A stretch of DNA of 64,000 nt, from assembly GCF_030272615.1 (NCBI RefSeq), contig NC_081410.1, positions 122,468,640 through 122,532,639 on the forward strand, read 5' to 3'. The stretch comes from Cryptomeria japonica (taxonomy: Eukaryota > Streptophyta > Pinopsida > Cupressales > Cupressaceae). The position numbers and the translations under genes were made by a program. Numbering within the stretch: the stretch's first letter is position 1; each line of letters begins with the position of its first letter. A model generated the notes under the pieces. That model worked only from the letters and a program-made list of their open reading frames with translations. It ran no database searches and was not told the origin of the DNA. Of this stretch, positions 57,858 through 64,000 are shown piece by piece.

Positions 57858-60349
57858 GTTGCCAATTCCAACATGATTACATACCACCTTCGCATAGGAA
57901 TCCACCTTAGTTGAATCCATATCATCCAAGGCCCGCTCCTCTTCATATTCAACTTTTCCCGCCATCTAAATTCAAACTTGCAACCCCCAACCCAAATTGA
58001 TAGGTGTTGTAAGAGGCATGTGCCCAAGAGATGGAAAGTACCCATTAGACTCTTCGTGATATGTTATTAAAGCTTTTCCTAGATTATTATGAGCTTGTGT
58101 ATGGTAATAAATACATTAAAAAGTGGTTTTATTTTAATTATTAGGCATAGAGATGGGAAAAAGATTAGTATTTATAAAATGATTTTGAAATATAATTAGC
58201 TACATTTGATCTTATTTATTTTGTTGGTTTTTAAATATAAATCATAATAATGAATTAATATTTTATGTGATTATTTGAGTTTGAGTGTTATTTTGTTGAT
58301 TTAATTTAGTATTTAAAATATCATTATATGGGTTTTTGAGAGAGAATTTTATTAGGGTTTTGATTTTGATTATTAGATTCCTCTTGATGCCATAGTATTT
58401 CTTTTGAAGCAATAGTAAGTATTTTTTCTATACCTATTATGGAACCTATTAGGTGTCATGCCTATGAACTTTTTTTCTCCTTTAAATGGCCTCAACCTTC
58501 TATAACATCATATTTTTGGATAGAGTTGAAGGTTTGATGATGTATGAAAATGATACCATCACTCAAGAGACCCAAGAAGTTTGATTCTAAGGTGTTCCAT
58601 GAGGTATGTCAACTGAAACACTCCTAAATGTGGGTCTTCCCATTCTATAATGTAGTATGACATGTCATTGATTAGAGAAATTTACTTTAATATGATATTT
58701 TGTGGGAAGGGTACCCCATTAAAGCATGTTCAAAGTCTAGGTCACCAAGGCTAGGGTCACTCATGAGATACACCTTGATGCTATATGCAAATTCTTACTA
58801 AAGGCTTTTTCCTTTTTTGTTTTATTGAAACCAACTATGTTGAAATCCTAAAATACAATCCCTACATTTTATACTCTTCCTCACTTTTTTTCTCACTCTA
58901 GAGTAGAGATTTGATCATCTATAATGTGGAAGGTCTATGTGTCCCTACCTAGGTAGAGTTTCCTAGTTTACGCTTGTTATTGTAGAAATTATTTGACACA
59001 AAAAACGTAATTTTTAGGCTTTATCATGTGTGTTGAACTAGATCATTTTTTCTTGGTTTAACCCTAAAACAAGGTCTATGTAGAAGTGGATCTCTCTAAT
59101 GGTATTATGGCATCATGTCATTTTACTTACATAGGTTTTTATGGATATTGAGAGCCAGAACACCAACCTTTTTCTCACTTTAGGGATACCATTATTATTA
59201 ATTGACATCGTCTCCATCAAATGTGATTACATAATACATTCTTTATTATTTCTATAGATGCTTCCATGATTACATTATTATATTCAGATATGATTATGCA
59301 ATCCCATCCTTACATGAATGTGTGACTAGATCCTTATATTACATTTTCTTTTCATGATTATTTTTCCTTCTAACAAAATTGTATACCTTGTGGATTCAAC
59401 CGAATTTCAAGGATAAGGGGAAGCATATCATGTTAGTAGGATTCTCCATAGCTAGATTTTATAGAGACTAGCATTATGGAGAATATATACACAAAATAAA
59501 ATCTACACGATCACATCCTCACATGACTCATTACTTTATATGCACCCCATGAGAATATTCTTTGAGTGTTTGAGGTATTTACTTTGCATGCATATTTGTG
59601 CATGCTACATAATTTTAGATGAATGAACATTCTAATATATGCATGTAACTCAAAGTGAAGGCAAAAATGTACTAGTGAGACTCTCATATCCATACTTATT
59701 TACCATTTAGTGTTGTGCTTGTCTCTATTATGTTTGTGAAAAGGTCTTCATCAAGTTCTCTAGTAGATTCTTCACGCATAATATATTCAAGTTCACAACC
59801 TCGAAACATAGATGCATCATTTTCAACTTGACTAATACGTTCTTGCATGTCCATCTTTTCACATCCTAATTTGACATGATTACCTCTATTTATCAACACT
59901 TTAGAAATGTGACTTTAATCACCTAGAGATTTATTCCCCATGGTATCTTGCTTAACATATCCTTGATAACACACTAGCCAGATATGAGAATTTCCAGTTA
60001 TGCCTACTTCTTTTTCATGGAAGAGATTAGCAAGACCACTTTCTCATATTCATGATGCTCAGCTACTGCTTTTGTTGATGGTGCCTCTAGAGAAAACCTC
60101 TTTGGTGATGAGAGAATTTGGTTTTTCTTTCTATAACATAATCATAGATAGCATCTGAGTACGGCCTCCTTGGAATGTATTTTCTTTTTTAGGGAAAGCA
60201 ACTCATTAGTCAACCCCTACACCATCAGATTTGTTCTACTAGTAGAAGATGATTCCAAAGAAGAGTTTTCAAGATTTGGACTCATTTGACTTTATCCTTA
60301 ACTTATCTACAAGGATTTAAGATCATCTTCAATCTTAGTTGCCAAATTT
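57858..60349. other. Stretch without recognised gene
   Basis: 2.5 kb of AT-rich sequence. Two short minus-strand frames (59511-59693, 59696-59899) are open; the second is Glu-rich and helix-like and could be the far C-terminus of the decayed gag at 60350, but I cannot support that. Confidence 0.5.
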
Positions 60350-60795
60350 TGTTATGTTGTGAGATTAACTAGAGTTGCCCCTCTCATAGGTACATGTTGA
60401 AGTGGGCAAAAAATTCACACATAGGTACATGAGATTGTTTTTTCAACAAGGTAAGTCAAGCCAATAGAGTATGAGCATCTTTAGCAAGCTTAAACCATGC
60501 GTCAAACTTAGCTGTGAGAGTAGCCCACTTTCTGATGGTCTGTGGCACAAGGTGGTAGAACCAATTTGCAGCCACACCTTGTAGAGTTTCAATGAAAAGT
60601 ATCACTAAAACATCCTCATGTTCCACACCAAGCACACCACATTCACATAGAAGGCAGTGATGTTCTCACCTGGATGTTGTTTGCAATCCAAAAAAATTTG
60701 GGGAAGTTCTTTCGCGAGCCATTAGGAAGAGCATGTAGAGGTGGAGTTAGATTCAATGGACCAAAAACATTCTCCCAAGGACCTCGAGCATCCAT
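60350..60795 (-). pseudogene. Decayed Ty3/gypsy gag
   Basis: Starts at ATG 60795 (MDARGPWENVFGPLNL), moves to another frame near 60690 (PGENITAFYVN), and continues in broken frames with a retrotrans_gag-like core: GVAANWFYHLVPQTIRKW followed by FDAWF. The A-x-x-WF...L...I-x-W pattern is that of gypsy Gag. It is a different and much older family than A and B. Residues after that are unreadable. Confidence 0.55.
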
Positions 60796-62064
60796 TTTAC
60801 ATTTTCTTGGTGAAATCTTCACAAGTTACAATTAAAAAAATACAATGAATATAATATTGGTATACTTCAACCAAAAGCGTGAGGCCTTTGGATGTGTATC
60901 ATATCCCCAATGGAATTACCAAAAATTGTTGGGTGAATATTTTTCAACGGACTTGATTCAACCAATTGAAAAATAGTAGTTTCAACCATAGTATGTGAGA
61001 CATAGTCTCTCCTCTTTGTAAGGGGAGGCTCCCCCTATTTATTGCTACTAAGAACCACTAACACTTAACTAGGAGCTAAAATTATATGTACACTAAGCTA
61101 ATCAATAAGGTGTTATTTTCACCGTACTCTTTTTTTTCAGAATAGGTGTTCTTCCTTCATCATATCCTCTTCTCTCAAAATAGGCAATCCTTTCTTACAT
61201 TAAACTTTCAAGTACAACCAAGCAAAGTTAATAACTAAGAAGCTCATGAAATCTCAAAGACTTTCCATGACTTCCTATAAAGCTTCAAGAACAAAGATGA
61301 AATATACATGTAGCTCAAAGAGTTCAACTTACACTTCACCTTAAGTTCACAAACGTAAAAGGTAAAAGTAGCACAAAGAGTAAAAGTTTTCTCTTTGCTT
61401 GAGCATGAAACATTAGCTTCAAACGTAAAAAGAAGCTCAAAGACTACAAGATCAAGTTTGATAACATAAAATTAATTTTTAAACACAACAAGCAGCTTAA
61501 AGAGTACAAGATTGGGTTTAAATCTCTTTCAAATAACACCACGATACTCACAATCAACTTTGAATAATGTCATCACATTACAACTTGTTACAATACAAAG
61601 ATTGAAATCAACTTATCTCTTTTATTGATTGCAATTTGATTTACATCTAAAAACAAAGTTTTAGAGTGCTTCCCAAATCAACAGTTTTATTGTATTGCCA
61701 AAAGATGATCCTTTACAATGAATCCCCTCATATATATAGAGGAGAGCTTATGAGCTAAAAGAGGAAAAATGCAACTAACTATGACTTATTCAATAACAAA
61801 GTCCTAATTGACTTGGACTTGTGCTATTGTTACATGCCATGTTATATGTACAAAAAGACCTATAAACTATTGAAAAGAAATTACAAATTACATAAACTAG
61901 AAAACATGGAGAAAATGACTTTAAGTGTCTAGAAACACATCTTCATTATCATGATCCTTCTTTAGAAAATATTCATATTGTTGCAAGGTAGCCTATATTT
62001 CAAAGTCATATGGTCCCAATGTGCGGAATCTAGCATCTAGAGTGGAGTGCAAAATTGATTTGAA
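60796..62064. other. Probable leader and LTR debris of the decayed gypsy element
   Basis: No ORF. The minus strand has CTCTATATATATGAGG at about 61725-61740 followed by an AATAAAA at about 61690, which looks like the TATA box and poly(A) signal of an LTR. I could not define LTR ends or a primer site. Confidence 0.35.
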
Positions 62065-63525
62065 AAATTCTCATAGTTAAAGACCAAAAATTGTAAAATC
62101 TAGATCATATCAGCACTAACATGATAGTGTTTAATAATTATAAAAAACTTAAAAAGTAAGGAGCAACCCAAATGCCATGTTCATAAGATCATCGTTTTTC
62201 AAATAGAGCCCAAGAGAATTAAAATGAAAAACTCACAGAATTATATCAAACATATATCATTATGTATAGCTCTGAAAATCTCAGCTCCTTGATTAGTAGA
62301 GTAAATTTTTTAACTTTCCTCTGTAACTTCCTTAATAAACAGACAGTCTGACAAAAAAGAAGAGTACAATTATGAGATTTACTGTTTTACCACAGCTATT
62401 GGGCACTTGTGGTATGAATGAAGCTCTACCCAGTCAAAATGGTTAAAAGAAAAGGTTAATAAAGTACAATAAAGTGAGAGCATCTATTGAGTTGCCTTAT
62501 CATTATGATGATGGGAACAAAGAGGAGGCAGTATAAATTTCAACAAGCCCCAGTGCTCACGTGTGCCTTGTCTTCTTGACTGTAAGTTGTACTGTAAATT
62601 CCTTCAACAATGTCTCATGCCTCCCATCTCACTGTATCAGGAAAAGATCAGCATTTTTCTAGAAGGAAATATAAATTGCAGTATATAAATATACTGTTAA
62701 GTTTGAATTTAAATGTTTTTAGTTAAAAAAATTGTTCAAATCTTAAATTATATTTAACAATGTTTTATCAAATTGCAGTATATAAATATATGTCAATTTT
62801 TTATTTAAATATTTTTTTTGTTAAAAATATGTTCAAATTTCAAAGTATATTTAACAATGTTTTATCAAAATTATTGACATTTTTTAATATGAATTGAAAA
62901 GTATCATATTTATTATAAACATTGAAAGATCATTTTATATCTATTATAATATAACAGAAAAATTAACATGAAAAATAATCTGAAAACAAATTAATTTGAT
63001 GCATCTTAATCTTTTAGATTGTCAGATCTTATGAATACCATTAAAATTCCTTCCTTCATTCATTCATTATTCTCTACTGTAACACTACAGTGTTAGGGAT
63101 TGGGTATTTATGAACTATCAATATTGTTTAATGCTACGTACAAATAGTTCTACCACTGAACATTAAAAGTATTCTCCATCTAAAATAATGGTTAGTTTTT
63201 TCGAGTTAAAGATTGGGTTACTACTAGTTTTCAGAATTTATGTTATTGGTAGTTTTTAGAGTTTGTAGAAATATGATGCTTTCATGTTGTATTGAGCTGG
63301 TTGGTCTGCTATGGTTTATGGGTCTGATTTGTTGTGAGTTTTATGTCTGATGATTAATGGATTTTCTTCTTTTTTAAGTATATTATTAAATTTGTTTGGA
63401 TTTTGTTGTATTTTTTTTCAGTCTCTGTAAAATAGGTAAATCTTTTTCAAAATTCAACTTTCATTAAAAATTTACTATTTTGTTATACCTGTTGGAATAT
63501 CTATTTATTTTGATAAACTGAAATT
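62065..63525 (-). repeat. Right arm of the long inverted repeat
   Basis: Reverse complement of 24003-25390 with indels. It lacks the left arm's hairpin segment and has extra sequence at about 62660-63080. Confidence 0.8.
62674..62872 (+). repeat. Imperfect tandem repeat, 97-bp step
   Basis: A block starting AATTGCAGTATATAAATATA and ending TTTAACAATGTTTTATCAAA occurs twice (first copy about 62674-62770). It lies in the part of the right arm that the left arm lacks. Confidence 0.75.
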
Positions 63526-64000
63526 ATTAGTCCTTCCCATTAAGTTTTGTCCCCTTTTTGAGAAAATATCCTAAAGCATGTACACGGTGTAATATTGTGT
63601 AAACTTGGGCTTATTCCTCTAGCTTTCTACCTATCCCCATGCATACGCATTCATACATGTTTATCCACTATCTTATCCTTACATTTATTACATTTATCCA
63701 CGCACCTATGATATTATAGTCATTAGCCACCTAGGCTTGGCCATTTATCCATCTAAGATTTTTTTTTATAATCATAGGGTCAACCCCATGATTTGAAAAA
63801 TGACACTTTCCTTTCATTATTAAAAATCAATCTTTGGCTAACTAGGCCCCTTCATTTCTTGACAAATTTGATGTTATGTGTTAGTATTGAAAGGCATTCA
63901 ATGCATGCATTCAAGGATATTCAAAATACACATATTCTCTCACATTGTAAAGTATTAAATGAGTAAACAATGATGACACATTTCAATTTTGATGCTAAAA
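63526..64000. other. Stretch without recognised gene
   Basis: Beyond the inverted-repeat end I see no ORF, repeat or element boundary up to the window edge. Confidence 0.5.

Noticed and set aside
59696-59899. 67-residue Glu-rich minus-strand ORF
   Set aside because: No domain and no start support; perhaps debris of the decayed gypsy gag, but not demonstrable.

Overview
This window is repeat-dense, AT-rich nuclear DNA from a land plant. It is almost certainly intergenic sequence of a large genome, and a gymnosperm is my guess from the element types rather than anything proven. I found no intact cellular gene, no tRNA or rRNA gene, and nothing bacterial. Almost every long reading frame belongs to a retrotransposon.

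Layout. 1-1661: the 5' end of a minus-strand Ty1/copia element F (gag start plus 5' LTR) that runs off the left edge. 1662-3815: the decayed 3' half of a LINE (RT, zinc finger, RNase H). 4295-4638 and 20024-21160: two halves of an unrecognised coding sequence, split by element A. 4639-20018: element A, a complete but mutated Tat-lineage Ty3/gypsy element (plus strand, tRNA-Lys primer site, two RNase H domains). 21161-26344: AT-rich DNA with a LINE tail, a hairpin and one arm of a long inverted repeat. 26345-57857: a nested stack. Two minus-strand copia copies, D (partial) and E, are joined head to tail through one shared LTR. Tat element B (29440-51488, minus strand, target duplication ACACC) interrupts that LTR. 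Inside B lies C (39582-42883, target duplication TCTTC), a short non-autonomous copia-like element. 57858-64000: old sequence with a decayed gypsy gag and the second arm of the inverted repeat.

A and B are relatives, and comparing them is informative. Each has a leader with arrays of a TAGCGCRT motif at 21-bp spacing, then a small basic ORF that ends one base before the gag ATG, one long gag-protease-RT-RNase H-RNase H-integrase frame, and a long 3' region. In B the 3' region carries a gene on the opposite strand: a TATA box, a 25-codon first exon, a GTAAGT donor, an intron holding another TAGCGCRT array with a strict 18+21+21 bp rhythm, and a second exon encoding a plant mobile domain (PMD) protein. 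A keeps the TATA box, first exon, donor and array but lacks the PMD exon.

The most interesting candidate system is this antisense PMD transcription unit together with the phased arrays, which read TAGCGC in the direction of transcription from each end of the element. Relative ages read from the LTRs: A is oldest (roughly 40 LTR differences counted by eye), while B (3 differences) and C (1 difference) are recent.
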